DNA of 64,000 nucleotides from Pseudobacteroides cellulosolvens ATCC 35603 = DSM 2933 (GCF_001262605.1 NZ_LGTC01000001.1:4536001-4600000), one strand, 5' to 3'; positions 18,195 through 27,396 are shown, numbered from the stretch's first letter. A program made the numbers and translations. The notes: generated from the sequence alone by a model not told the origin.

Positions 18195-19883
18195 CTATTG
18201 TTCTTTCTGAACCTTAGCCCATGAGTCCTTAAGTGCAACTATTCTGTTGAATACAAACTTATCTTCCTTTGAATCAACAGAATCAATGCAGAAATAGCCT
18301 GTGCGGATGAACTGGTATCTGTCTTCAAGTTTTGATTCCTTAAGGCTTGGCTCTAACTTGCAATTATAAAGAGTTTCCAATGAATTCGGATTAAGGTTTT
18401 CCTTATAATCACCGCTCTCGCTTTCATCAGGATTTGGACATTTAAAGAGCTGATCATAAAGCCTTACTTCCGCATCAATTGCATGCTTGGCAGAAACCCA
18501 TTGAATAGTCCCTTTAACTTTTCTTCCATCAGGGGAGTTACCGCCTCTTGACTCGGGATCATAGGTACAAATGAGCTCGGTTATTTCACCCTTTTCGTCC
18601 TTTACGACGCTTTTACATGTAATAAAATACGCGTGTTTGAGCCTAACCTCAGAGCCCGGAAATAGTCTGAAGTATTTCTTTGGAGGGTTCTCCATAAAGT
18701 CATCCCTATCGATATAAATAACCTTTGAAAACGGTACTTTTCTTGTTCCTGCATTAGGATCCTCAGGATTGTTTTCAGCATCAAACCACTCTACCTGGTC
18801 ATCAGGATAATTTTCCAAAACTACCTTGATGGGTCTTAATACTGCCATAACTCTTGTAGCTTTAGCATTCAGATCTTCCCTGATGCAGTGCTCTAGAAGA
18901 GCAACATCAACTGTGCTTGATGTTTTTGCTACCCCTATCCGCTCACAAAAATCTCTTATTGCCTCTGGAGTATACCCGCGTCTCCTCATACCTGATATCG
19001 TAGGCATCCTGGGATCGTCCCATCCAGCTACATATGAATTTTTCACCAATTCCAAAAGCTTTCTCTTACTCATAACCGTGTAGGTAAGGTTCAGGCGTGC
19101 AAACTCTATTTGCCTTGGCCTGTCTTGAAAATTAAGTGTTTCTAAAAACCAGTCATATAAAGGCCGATGAGCCTCAAATTCAAGCGTACAAATAGAATGA
19201 GTAATTCCTTCTAAAGCATCGGATATGGGATGTGCAAAGTCATACATGGGATAAATGCACCACTTGTCTCCAGACCTGTGATGGGTTGCATGAAGTATTC
19301 TGTATATAACAGGATCTCTCATATTTAAATTGGGTGACGCCATGTCTATTTTAGCCCTTAATACACGGCTTCCGTCTTCAAACTGTCCATTTTTCATCTT
19401 CTCAAACAAATCCAGATTTTCTTCCACCGAACGATTCCTAAAAGGGCTATCCTTTCCTGGCTCAGTGAGAGTTCCTCTATATTCCCTAATCTGATCTGCA
19501 GTTAAATCACAAACATATGCTTTTCCTATCTTTATAAGCTCTACTGCACAATTATAAATTCTTTCAAAATAGTCTGACGCGTAGTACATCCTGTCTTCCC
19601 AATCAAAGCCCAACCATTTTACATCAGTTTGAATTGAATCGACATATTCTACATCTTCTTTAACAGGATTGGTATCGTCAAATCTTAAATTACATTTCCC
19701 TTTGTTCTGTATGGAAAGGCCAAAGTTTATGCATATTGACTTTGCATGCCCAATATGCAAATAACCGTTTGGTTCAGGCGGGAACCTGGTTACTACCCTG
19801 CCACCGTTCTTATTGGTTTTAAGATCATCAGTAATAATATCCTGAATGAAATTTGAATAAGATATTACATCATTATCACTCAT
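18195..19883 (-). CDS. glnS: Glutaminyl-tRNA synthetase
   Basis: A 562-residue class I synthetase that charges tRNA-Gln. The HIGH motif is in PEPNGYLHIGHAKS, the KMSKS-like loop is TVMSKRKLL, and the C-terminal anticodon-binding beta-barrels are complete. Many Firmicutes lack GlnRS and use Glu-tRNA amidotransferase; clostridia that carry glnS are thought to have gained it by transfer. The start MSDNDVI at 19883 is used because GGAGG lies 7 nt upstream. Confidence 0.96.
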   Translation of the reverse strand: MSDNDVISYSNFIQDIITDDLKTNKNGGRVVTRFPPEPNGYLHIGHAKSICINFGLSIQNKGKCNLRFDDTNPVKEDVEYVDSIQTDVKWLGFDWEDRMYYASDYFERIYNCAVELIKIGKAYVCDLTADQIREYRGTLTEPGKDSPFRNRSVEENLDLFEKMKNGQFEDGSRVLRAKIDMASPNLNMRDPVIYRILHATHHRSGDKWCIYPMYDFAHPISDALEGITHSICTLEFEAHRPLYDWFLETLNFQDRPRQIEFARLNLTYTVMSKRKLLELVKNSYVAGWDDPRMPTISGMRRRGYTPEAIRDFCERIGVAKTSSTVDVALLEHCIREDLNAKATRVMAVLRPIKVVLENYPDDQVEWFDAENNPEDPNAGTRKVPFSKVIYIDRDDFMENPPKKYFRLFPGSEVRLKHAYFITCKSVVKDEKGEITELICTYDPESRGGNSPDGRKVKGTIQWVSAKHAIDAEVRLYDQLFKCPNPDESESGDYKENLNPNSLETLYNCKLEPSLKESKLEDRYQFIRTGYFCIDSVDSKEDKFVFNRIVALKDSWAKVQKEQ

Positions 19884-19984
19884 GTTTTTCCTCCCGTATA
19901 AAAAGTACCAAATCCGCAAAAATATCTCTTTGTTTTATTCATTCCTTAACTAAATTGTCCATTTTTAATATTTATTGAGACATG

Positions 19985-20125
19985 AATGAAAAATTACTCA
20001 CGCTTATTGTAGCGGCTAGTTGTTTAGCTTCGCTAAACTGCTCGCCATGCATCTTGGGTGTTGACAAGTTAAGTCGATACATGAGCAAAATTCATAGCGT
20101 ATGTTATTTTTTAATCATGACTAAT
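19985..20125 (-). repeat. Repeat family B copy 1 with internal hairpin
   Basis: Read on the minus strand, 20060-20120 matches the plus-strand copy at 22995-23055 over about 55 bases (AATAACATACGCTATGAATT, then GACTTAACTTGTCAA). Further on, GTTTAGC-GAA-GCTAAAC forms a stable hairpin, followed by AAGCGTGAGTAAT, similar to the repeat ends at 10690 and 55910. No gene is present in the 400-base gap. Confidence 0.6.
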
Positions 20126-20227
20126 TGTAGTTGAAGGCACTTTAATATAGTATAAATACTATTTTAATAAATATCAACGCATATTACCACTATTTTAATA
20201 AAATTATTAAAAATTATGCCTAAATTT

Positions 20228-20275
20228 CCCTTAAAAAAGGCCTTGCAAAATAATTTCTGCAAGACCTCTTTTAAG
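20228..20275 (-). terminator. Terminator after the liaF-like gene
   Basis: AAAAGAGGTCTTGCA pairs with TGCAAGGCCTTTTTT on the minus strand, directly beyond the stop at 20283. Confidence 0.85.
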
Positions 20276-20282
20276 GGGGATT

Positions 20283-21203
20283 TTAGTCTATAAGATAAAC
20301 CTTTAAATTTGATACATCCATATCCATTTCCATGTCTATCTTGGATTCTGCCTTATCATAATTGGAGGATTCATACACATTCTTATCATTGTTCCATTCC
20401 AACTTATCCAAGTTTGTGTTATTTAACTTTCCGCTTATTATTATACGCACTCCTGAATTCTTAGGAACTGTGATATTTATATTTGAAGCTTTAGCGTCAA
20501 TCTCCGCGTTTGTTTTATCATAACCTGAGCCAAATATCATATCTACACTTGAAGCTTTAACATCCAAGTCAAGTTTTTTAATTTTAAGGTCTGTCATGTC
20601 CAATTTACCGGTCAATACATCTGACTTAACATTAACATCCCATATTAAATCTTTATTTAACCTGAAACTGGATTCCTGATTTCGGAAATCAAAATCGTCA
20701 TTTTTTCCAAAGTATATTTCAGCTTTACTGTTGTCACTTGAATAGTCGGTCTTTTTAAGCTTTACGCTTTTGGGGACATCAGCATCAAATAAATTTTCAG
20801 TTTTTCCGCCAATATTTATTTTAGCTGCACCTAGTGAAATATCAAATTTGCCGTTTTTAGTGGCTTCATTCAGTTTTTGACTATATTTTATATGGTCTTT
20901 ATCTATTTTATCACCTAAATGCAAGTCAATCTTAACACCCTCAAATCCAAGCTTAGGATTGGCTATTACGCCATAGGAAATTAAAATTGCAAAATATAAA
21001 ACCCATGATACCAATTTTAAAGCAGAATTATATTTAAATACCAGGTTTAAACCCACAACAATAAGAATTAGCGGCCAAAGCTTGATAAATGATGCGAAGA
21101 ATGCTGTTATATAATTAAAACTAATAACATTGAAACTGACAAGTATCCAAATAACCCCAACTGCCAGTAGAAAAACCCCAAACCCAATTTTCTCTGTTTT
21201 CAT
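20283..21203 (-). CDS. LiaF-like membrane protein with C-terminal adhesin-type beta domain
   Basis: A 306-residue protein. The N-terminal part (1-80) has about three to four membrane segments (DUF5668/LiaF-N style), and the rest is a beta-strand-rich domain ending in DVSNLKVYLID, like the cell-wall-active antibiotic response domain. Relatives control or sense envelope stress. The ATG overlaps the pspC stop by one base (TAATG), so it is co-translated with pspC. No LiaRS two-component genes are adjacent, so regulation is unknown. Confidence 0.75.
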   Translation of the reverse strand: MKTEKIGFGVFLLAVGVIWILVSFNVISFNYITAFFASFIKLWPLILIVVGLNLVFKYNSALKLVSWVLYFAILISYGVIANPKLGFEGVKIDLHLGDKIDKDHIKYSQKLNEATKNGKFDISLGAAKINIGGKTENLFDADVPKSVKLKKTDYSSDNSKAEIYFGKNDDFDFRNQESSFRLNKDLIWDVNVKSDVLTGKLDMTDLKIKKLDLDVKASSVDMIFGSGYDKTNAEIDAKASNINITVPKNSGVRIIISGKLNNTNLDKLEWNNDKNVYESSNYDKAESKIDMEMDMDVSNLKVYLID

Positions 21204-21682
21204 TAAAATCTCCTCCTATTGCCAAATATAAACACCAATCCTACTACGATCAGAAGAAAAGGAATAAGTACCTGATCATCCACCCATTTTAAGTACTCTT
21301 TTGCTAAAAAGAAAGCACCTAATACAATCAATATTATTCCAAAAATCTTCTTATCAGGTTTACTTCTTTTATAATCACCGGAAGCATCGAATTCACCACT
21401 TCCTGTCTTTGCATAAAAGTGTTTATCGAATTCACTTCCATTTGGATAATCGAATTCATCACTGCGACTGTTGGAAAAAAAATCTCCATGGCTGTCAAAT
21501 TCTTTCTTGGGCATTATGATAGCAGCTACAATATAAGCAATAAATCCTGTTCCACCTAAAAAAAATGTTGCTCCCCACACAAGTCTTACAATTGTAGGGT
21601 CTGTTGAGAAATATTCCGCGATACCACCGCATACCCCTGCAATAACTTTATTCTCTCTAGAGCGACATAACCTTTTTACCAT
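21203..21682 (-). CDS. PspC-domain membrane protein
   Basis: A 159-residue protein with an N-terminal PspC domain (RLCRSRENKVIAGVCGGIAE, then FLGGTGFIAYIVAAIIMPKK), a polar linker and a second hydrophobic C-terminal pair of helices ending in GNRRRF. PspC proteins take part in envelope-stress responses. It has AAGGAGG before the ATG and is coupled to the LiaF-like gene, forming a two-gene envelope-stress unit. Confidence 0.85.
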   Translation of the reverse strand: MVKRLCRSRENKVIAGVCGGIAEYFSTDPTIVRLVWGATFFLGGTGFIAYIVAAIIMPKKEFDSHGDFFSNSRSDEFDYPNGSEFDKHFYAKTGSGEFDASGDYKRSKPDKKIFGIILIVLGAFFLAKEYLKWVDDQVLIPFLLIVVGLVFIFGNRRRF

Positions 21683-21885
21683 TTATATATTCCTCCTTAA
21701 GTATTCGTACCTCTATATAATTTGTTAAAATCCAAAAGATTTTAGCCATTTCAAAATAAATTGTTCTTCTATCATTAGTTACGAATAAAATTTAAAAATG
21801 TCTTATAATTTGCAAATATTTTTAAATTTATTTTTTTCTCAATATTAATGTTTTTCTACAGTACATTATAATTTCTCACACGTAA

Positions 21886-21925
21886 AAAAGGACTAACCTT
21901 ATCTCTAAGGAAAGCCCTTCTTTAC
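21886..21925 (-). terminator. Terminator after the cyclophilin gene
   Basis: AAGGGCTTTCCTTA pairs imperfectly with TAAGGTTAGTCCTT on the minus strand and is followed by six T. Confidence 0.8.
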
Positions 21926-21958
21926 TAGTCTCATACTAAAAAATGCTGTTTTCCAGTA

Positions 21959-22738
21959 TTATTTTTGTGTTGTAATTTCTATAGAATTTATTAAAACCTC
22001 TTCCATGGGACGGTCATTTTTTACTTTCACACCTGCGATTTTATCAACAATATCCATTCCCTCAAACACCTGACCGAATACAGTGTGCTTGTTATCAAGC
22101 CACGGAGTCCCGCCTGTCTTTTTATACTGATCGATGACTTCCTTCGAAAAATTGCTTTGCTCCATAAACTGGACAGAATTTTCATCAATTTTTGGTAACT
22201 GTACTATAAAGAACTGGCTTCCGTTTGTATTTGGACCGCTGTTAGCCATGGAAAGAGCTCCCCTGTAGTTATGAACCTTATCGCTGAATTCATCCTCAAA
22301 TGGTTTATTCCAAATACTTTCTCCTCCTGCACCGCTTCCGGATGGATCTCCTCCCTGAATCATAAAGTCCTTGATAACCCTGTGGAATGTCAGCCCATCG
22401 TAATACTTGTCCTGAGCATGCTTTATAAAGTTTTCAACAGCTTTTGGTGCTACATCATAAAAAAACTTGATCTTAATATCACCCATATTTGTTTTCATTA
22501 TAGCAATGGTCTCATCTTTTTCTGGTGCACTGAACTGGTCAATTTTTGACGGTTTATTTATATTCAGCTTACTTGCTGCTAAAGATGGTGCAGCTCCGGT
22601 TGGTGTCGGTGCTGCCGAAGAAGTAACAGCCGATGGCTGGCCAGCACTGTTATTGGATTCGTTTGAAATCTTATCCGAACTGCATCCTGAAAATACTGAT
22701 GTTAACAATACACTGACAATTAATGCTTTTTTAATCAT
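21959..22738 (-). CDS. Cyclophilin-type peptidyl-prolyl isomerase lipoprotein
   Basis: About 259 residues: a signal peptide with lipobox SVFSGC, a Ser/Ala/Pro-rich linker, then a cyclophilin domain with FHRVIKDFMIQGGDPSGSG (catalytic Arg), ALSMANSGPNTNGSQFFI and KHTVFGQVFEGM. It is predicted to sit on the outer face of the membrane and assist folding of exported proteins. Several in-frame ATG codons near 22738-22750 compete around one GGAGG; MIKKALIV gives the best signal peptide. Confidence 0.9.
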   Translation of the reverse strand: MIKKALIVSVLLTSVFSGCSSDKISNESNNSAGQPSAVTSSAAPTPTGAAPSLAASKLNINKPSKIDQFSAPEKDETIAIMKTNMGDIKIKFFYDVAPKAVENFIKHAQDKYYDGLTFHRVIKDFMIQGGDPSGSGAGGESIWNKPFEDEFSDKVHNYRGALSMANSGPNTNGSQFFIVQLPKIDENSVQFMEQSNFSKEVIDQYKKTGGTPWLDNKHTVFGQVFEGMDIVDKIAGVKVKNDRPMEEVLINSIEITTQK

Positions 22739-22994
22739 TCCTACACTCATCCTCCATTAATAATTTTCCATATAATATCTATATTAAAAGTGGTAAACTA
22801 ATTACATTTGTCTGCCGCAAATCTGTTAAAATCAATCTTATTATTTGTCCATCACAAAATAATGTTAAAAAATTCTTTATATTGCTCTGGCAAAAGAAGA
22901 CTATTACTGATTTAATTATGTTGAACCGTTAGTAATTTGCTTCACCATATGTAATATTTTAACACCTTTCATATATCACCGCAAACTATTTAGT

Positions 22995-23097
22995 AATAAC
23001 AAAAATATAACATTCGCTATAAATTTCACTCATGAGTTGACTTAACTCGTCAAAACCTGCGTAGAAATCGGTAATAGTATTTTAGTCATTCCTTATA
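22995..23097 (+). repeat. Repeat family B copy 2
   Basis: It starts ATAACATTCGCTATAAATTT and continues with TTGACTTAACTCGTCAA (imperfect palindrome), ending with ATTTTAGTCATTCCTTA. The first half matches the inverted copy at 20060-20120; the end matches 55922-55942. No coding potential was seen. It occupies part of the 650-base gap before pyk. Confidence 0.6.
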
Positions 23098-23163
23098 TTA
23101 TACCATAAATGGTCAAATTGTTACATATTATTTGTGGTTTAATAATTTAAATCTATATTTATA

Positions 23164-23192
23164 TTGATTTTTGATAAATAATAATATATATT
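23164..23192 (+). promoter_or_regulatory. Candidate SigA promoter of the pyk leader
   Basis: TTGATT (23164-23169) and TATATT (23187-23192) are separated by 17 bases, upstream of the leader terminator and pyk. Confidence 0.5.
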
Positions 23193-23198
23193 TATCAA

Positions 23199-23303
23199 TG
23201 GGTTTAGAGAAAAGAAAATATAGCCCTTTACTTTAGTTAAGTCGGTGTTAAGAGTTGTGGCAAGCAATGACGTAAGGCATATTTTTTTGCCTTACGTTTT
23301 TTA
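23199..23303 (+). ncRNA. Putative pyk leader RNA ending in a terminator
   Basis: Between the promoter and pyk lies about 100 bases ending in a strong intrinsic terminator: ACGTAAGGCA pairs with TGCCTTACGT around a T-rich loop, followed by six T (23271-23303). The terminator precedes pyk by about 100 nt in the same direction, so it may be an attenuator, the end of a small RNA, or the end of an upstream transcript. No known riboswitch consensus was recognised. Confidence 0.5.
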
Positions 23304-23400
23304 ACATATGTAAATTAATGGCGTATTTTGCAATTTAAATATACTTGTACAAAAATAATGATTTTTGCAAATGGCGTTAAACCGAAAGGAATGGTAATTG

Positions 23401-25149
23401 ATGAGAAAAACAAAGATAATATGTACTTTAGGGCCTGCTGTAGACAGCAAGGATATGCTTAAACAACTTATGAAAGCTGGAATGAATGTAGGACGTATGA
23501 ACTTCTCACATGGTACTCATGAAGATCATAAGAAAAGAATCGATTCCTTCAAAGAAGCAAGAGAAGAATTAGGAATACCTGTTGCCCTCTTACTTGATAT
23601 GAAAGGTCCTAAAATAAGAATAGGTACTTTTGAAAAAGGTGAAGTAACACTTAATGAAGGAGAGAGTTTTGTTTTAGTCAACAAAGAAATAATCGGCGAC
23701 AACACCAAAGTCACTATTGACTACAAAGATCTTTACAAGGATGTCTTTAAAGGTGGAAGAATACTTATAAATGATGGACTGGTTGAACTTGAAGTTAAAG
23801 AAGTTAAAGGTAAGGATATCCATTGTACCGTTATAAACGGTGGTGTAATAAGCAACAGAAAAGGTGTCAATGTACCTGAGGTTGAGATTCGCCTTCCTGC
23901 TTTTACAGAAAAAGATATTGAGGACATTAAATTCGGAATAGAGAATGACGTGGACTTTATTGCTGCATCATTTGTAAGAAAAGCATCTGACGTTGTTGAA
24001 ATAAAAAAACTTCTTGAAAAATATGGTGGTCAGGACATTAATGTAATCGCAAAAATAGAAAACCGCCAGGGCATAAAAAATATTGATGATATCATAAAAG
24101 TATCCGATGGCATTATGGTAGCCAGAGGAGATATGGGTGTTGAAATACCTGTTGAAGAAGTGCCCCTGGTTCAAAAAAGCATTATAGAAAAATGTTATAA
24201 AACCGGTAAGCCTGTTATAACAGCTACCCAAATGCTTGATTCAATGATAAGAAACCCAATCCCTACCCGTGCGGAAGCAAGTGATGTAGCAAACGCCATA
24301 TATGACAGCACCAGTGCCATTATGCTGTCCGGCGAAACCGCATCAGGTAAATTCCCTATTGAAGCTGTTGAAGTCATGTGCAAAATTGCAGAAAAAGCTG
24401 AAAATTCAATTAATTATTGGAAAAGGTTTGCATCAACAAATTACACTGTAGCTTCCAGTATAACCAATGCAATCAGTCATGCAACATGTACTACCGCAAT
24501 GGATCTTACTGCATCGGCAATAATAACAGTTACTCATTCCGGTCTAACAGCAAGAATGATTTCCAGGTTCAGACCTGCCTGTCCCATTATTGCGACTACA
24601 GTTCATCCAAAAGTGCAGCGTCAGCTTGCCCTTTCATGGGGAGTAATTCCTTTCCTTGTGCCTTCAGTAAATACAACAGATGAAATGTTCGAAGTTGGGG
24701 TTGAAAAAGCATTGGAATCCGGCAATGTTCAGTATGGTGATCTTGTAATTATTACTGCCGGTATTCCTGTAGGTGTGAGCGGTACTACAAACCTCTTAAA
24801 AGTACACATAGTAGGTAAAGTTCTGGTTAAAGGCACAGGAATAAACATGGGCCAAACAACCGGTGAACTTTGTGTTGTGCGCACATTGGAAGAAGCGGAG
24901 AAAACCTTTACTGACGGCAACATAATTGTTGCACCTTACACAAATAACGAAATGCTTCCCCTCTTAAAGAGAGCTTCAGGGATAATAGTCGAAGAAGGCG
25001 AAGCTGGTTCACATGCTGCCACAATCGGCCTAACCCTTGAGATACCAGTTGTTATAGGTGCGGAAAACGCAACCAAAATTTTAAAAAGCGGTTCAGTTGT
25101 AACTATCGATTCAAGCAAGGGTATTGTATTCTATGGTGCTCCCCAATAA
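23401..25149 (+). CDS. pyk: Pyruvate kinase with C-terminal mobile domain
   Basis: A 582-residue pyruvate kinase: MRKTKIICTLGPA, NFSHGTHEDHK, LLDMKGPKIRIG, the catalytic MVARGDMGVEIP, ATQMLDSMI and SGETASGKFP. After the usual C-terminal domain an extra PEP-utilising mobile domain follows (about 480-582) with EEGEAGSHAATIG, as in Bacillus-type enzymes. It makes ATP and pyruvate in the last step of glycolysis. The ATG at 23401 is used; a TTG just before it is possible. It is the first plus-strand gene of the window, with its own leader and terminator. Confidence 0.96.
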   Translation: MRKTKIICTLGPAVDSKDMLKQLMKAGMNVGRMNFSHGTHEDHKKRIDSFKEAREELGIPVALLLDMKGPKIRIGTFEKGEVTLNEGESFVLVNKEIIGDNTKVTIDYKDLYKDVFKGGRILINDGLVELEVKEVKGKDIHCTVINGGVISNRKGVNVPEVEIRLPAFTEKDIEDIKFGIENDVDFIAASFVRKASDVVEIKKLLEKYGGQDINVIAKIENRQGIKNIDDIIKVSDGIMVARGDMGVEIPVEEVPLVQKSIIEKCYKTGKPVITATQMLDSMIRNPIPTRAEASDVANAIYDSTSAIMLSGETASGKFPIEAVEVMCKIAEKAENSINYWKRFASTNYTVASSITNAISHATCTTAMDLTASAIITVTHSGLTARMISRFRPACPIIATTVHPKVQRQLALSWGVIPFLVPSVNTTDEMFEVGVEKALESGNVQYGDLVIITAGIPVGVSGTTNLLKVHIVGKVLVKGTGINMGQTTGELCVVRTLEEAEKTFTDGNIIVAPYTNNEMLPLLKRASGIIVEEGEAGSHAATIGLTLEIPVVIGAENATKILKSGSVVTIDSSKGIVFYGAPQ

Positions 25150-25200
25150 GCATCTGCATTTGAGAGTACTACTGAAATTTAAAAGTAATTTTTAAAGAAA

Positions 25201-25241
25201 TAAGGTAACAGATTATTATATTAGTCTGTTGCCTTTTTATT
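25201..25241 (+). terminator. Terminator after pyk
   Basis: AAGGTAACAGA pairs with TCTGTTGCCTT and is followed by a T-rich stretch, 50 bases beyond the pyk stop. Confidence 0.85.
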
Positions 25242-25420
25242 ATTGTATTAAAAGCGATAAATCAATTACTTATGATATTATACAAAAAATATTTGAATAA
25301 TGTATTTTTTAAAATACCCTAGTACCTAAAAATTTGTTGTAATTTATATCCACATACCTGCCGATATTTATATGAAGTATCTAAATTATAAATTATGAAA
25401 ATTGTGAACTGGAAGGCTTT

Positions 25421-26371
25421 ATGGATAATAAAATTTTGTTACTGGATAATTCCGAGGTTGATAGAGAAAAAATGAAATACATAATTTCAGAGTTAGGAAA
25501 ATTTGAGATAATTGATGTGGCAAGTTTTAATGAAATTAATAGCATCGAGGTTTCACTTGCATGCTTTTCTCTAATAATAATTGAAATCAATTTCCCTACT
25601 GAGAAGGACAGTTTCTCTTTAATATCAGCGATTAGAAGTAACGCCGAAACTAAAACTGTTCCAATTATTGTTATAGCAAAACCCAATAACCCTCAAATAA
25701 AAAGTTTAGCCCTTAAGTATTCGGTAAACGATTATATAGAAAAGCCGGTCAATCCGACGAGGCTTCAGAGTTCAATCAGAAGCCTCGTTAGAATTGAAGC
25801 AAAATTCAAATATATTGTAAATGAAACTGCAAAAATAATTATGTCATTTGAAGAATATTTTGCCAAAGAGCTTTACATGGCCAAGCGTACAAAACAGCAT
25901 CTGTCTATTGTACTTATAACTCTTGTAAAACCAAAAGAAGAAAAGCTTTTAGGCGGCAGCAGTAATTATATATACAGCATGCAGCTCAAGGAAAAAGCGT
26001 ATACCACAGCAATAGATAAGGTCAAGCAGTCACTTCGCGTAACCGACTATGCCATTTTAAACAATAAAGACATAATTATAGTATTGCCTAATACAAACAT
26101 GGCAGGTGCAAAGGTTGTAGATACAAAAATAACAGCCAAAATTGACACAAGCCTTTGTGAATTCAACTTGAAGTTTAACGATTTATTCTTTTCCACTACC
26201 GTTACTTACCCTGAAGAAGGCAGTGATTTCCAATCTCTAATGAATGCTGCTATCAAAAAGGTATCCGACAAGGAAATGCTTGAAAAGTTTACAAATATAC
26301 TTGATAACACCAAACAAAATGTCAGCAGCAGCTATACAAGGTATAAAAAGTATGATCCAAGAAAATATTAG
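25421..26371 (+). CDS. Degenerate receiver plus degenerate GGDEF protein
   Basis: A 316-residue two-domain protein. Residues 1-120 have the receiver fold (ILLLDNS at 5-11, DYIEKPVNP with the conserved Lys), but the phosphoacceptor position reads IIIEINFP, with Glu55/Asn57 where Asp is expected, and the second acidic residue is Asn10. Residues 150-290 look like a GGDEF domain (SLRVTDYAIL, then IIIVLPNT, MAGAKVV), but the GGDEF loop is replaced by NNKDII, so cyclase activity is unlikely. Probably a phosphorylation-independent scaffold or a nucleotide sensor. GGAAGG lies 4 nt before the ATG. Confidence 0.7.
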   Translation: MDNKILLLDNSEVDREKMKYIISELGKFEIIDVASFNEINSIEVSLACFSLIIIEINFPTEKDSFSLISAIRSNAETKTVPIIVIAKPNNPQIKSLALKYSVNDYIEKPVNPTRLQSSIRSLVRIEAKFKYIVNETAKIIMSFEEYFAKELYMAKRTKQHLSIVLITLVKPKEEKLLGGSSNYIYSMQLKEKAYTTAIDKVKQSLRVTDYAILNNKDIIIVLPNTNMAGAKVVDTKITAKIDTSLCEFNLKFNDLFFSTTVTYPEEGSDFQSLMNAAIKKVSDKEMLEKFTNILDNTKQNVSSSYTRYKKYDPRKY

Positions 26372-26392
26372 ATATTTTATCAATTCTTTAGT

Positions 26393-26629
26393 CTAAATAT
26401 AAAGATTCTTATTTTTATTGACTATAATTATACTTTTGCCCTTTATAAAGTTTCTGATTACACTATACCCCTTCAAGACCAAAGTGTCGTAAATCACATC
26501 CGTTTGATTCTGACTGTCATCTTCTATATCCAATACCAAAGTTTCGTCAGCCTTTAATCCCTTAGATAACTCCTCAAGTGTGGAATCTAAGTCCATATTG
26601 TAAATCAGTTCATTGTTATTGTCTTCCAA
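26393..26629 (-). CDS. Small acidic hypothetical protein
   Basis: A 78-residue protein with an acidic, Asn-rich first half and an alternating beta/alpha second half (DETLVLDIEDD, VLKGYSVIRNFIKGKSIIIV). I do not recognise it; the fold could resemble small TusA-like or ferredoxin-like domains, but no motif supports this. The TTG at 26629 is chosen since AGGGGGTG lies 6 nt upstream, while the upstream in-frame GTG is inside that site. It converges with the degenerate receiver gene. Confidence 0.55.
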   Translation of the reverse strand: MEDNNNELIYNMDLDSTLEELSKGLKADETLVLDIEDDSQNQTDVIYDTLVLKGYSVIRNFIKGKSIIIVNKNKNLYI

Positions 26630-26711
26630 ATTATTCACCCCCTATCAGATATGATTTATTATTACCTTATATGTGGTAAAATATAAGGAATACATAAAAA
26701 AAGGAGTTACC

Positions 26712-27218
26712 ATGAAAGATAAAAACATTATATTAATCGGTATGCCTGGAGCAGGCAAAAGTACTATAGGTGTATTACTTGCCAAAACAATCAATAAACC
26801 GTTTATCGATACAGATTTGCTGATACAACAAAAAGAAAAGGATTTCCTTCAAAATATCATACGAAAAAACGGAATAGAAGGTTTTTTGTCTATTGAAGAA
26901 AGTGTAATTCTTGAGACTGATTTAAAAAATCATGTTATAGCTACAGGCGGAAGTGTTATCTATAGTGAAAAATCAATGAAACACCTCAAAAGAAATGGAA
27001 TTTTGATATATTTGGATCTTCCTCTTGAAGCCATTGAAAATCGGATTAAAAATATAAAGACCCGAGGTATTGCAATGGGACAAAACCAAAGTCTTCAAAG
27101 CTTATATACAGCAAGAAAACCACTATATGAAAAATATAGTGATTTCACCATAGACTGTGATAACAAAGATATGGAAGATGTAATATTGAAAATTACCAGT
27201 CTTTTATATAAAAAGTAA
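26712..27218 (+). CDS. Shikimate-kinase-like P-loop kinase
   Basis: A 168-residue NMP-kinase-fold protein: Walker A GMPGAGKST (10-18), the DTD motif (33-35), HVIATGGS and ARKPLYEKYSD. In true shikimate kinases the substrate is held by Arg in F-R-x-x-E and by a GGG triplet; here these read F-L-S-I-E and GGS, so the binding site is altered. This is a recurring Firmicute subgroup often named AroK. Kinase activity is likely; shikimate as substrate is doubtful. The ATG at 26712 follows AAGGAG by 6 nt. No other aro genes are nearby. Confidence 0.75.
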   Translation: MKDKNIILIGMPGAGKSTIGVLLAKTINKPFIDTDLLIQQKEKDFLQNIIRKNGIEGFLSIEESVILETDLKNHVIATGGSVIYSEKSMKHLKRNGILIYLDLPLEAIENRIKNIKTRGIAMGQNQSLQSLYTARKPLYEKYSDFTIDCDNKDMEDVILKITSLLYKK

Positions 27219-27350
27219 TTGAGGAAAAATGAAATATTACTTCCAATATTGAGCCTTTAAAAATTTTTTCATATTTTTTTAAATAAGTTGTATAAAACTT
27301 TCATAACCGTCAATAATATTAAGGACCTCACAAAATACATTTTGACCCCC

Positions 27351-27396
27351 TTTACATGGTTAGTCGCAAAGACTAACCTCTTTTTTTATGTAAAGG
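27351..27396 (+). terminator. Terminator between the kinase and the Big_2 gene
   Basis: GGTTAGTC (27358-27365) pairs with GACTAACC (27371-27378), followed by seven T. An outer TTTACAT/ATGTAAA pairing extends the stem, so it may serve the convergent Big_2 gene as well. Confidence 0.85.
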
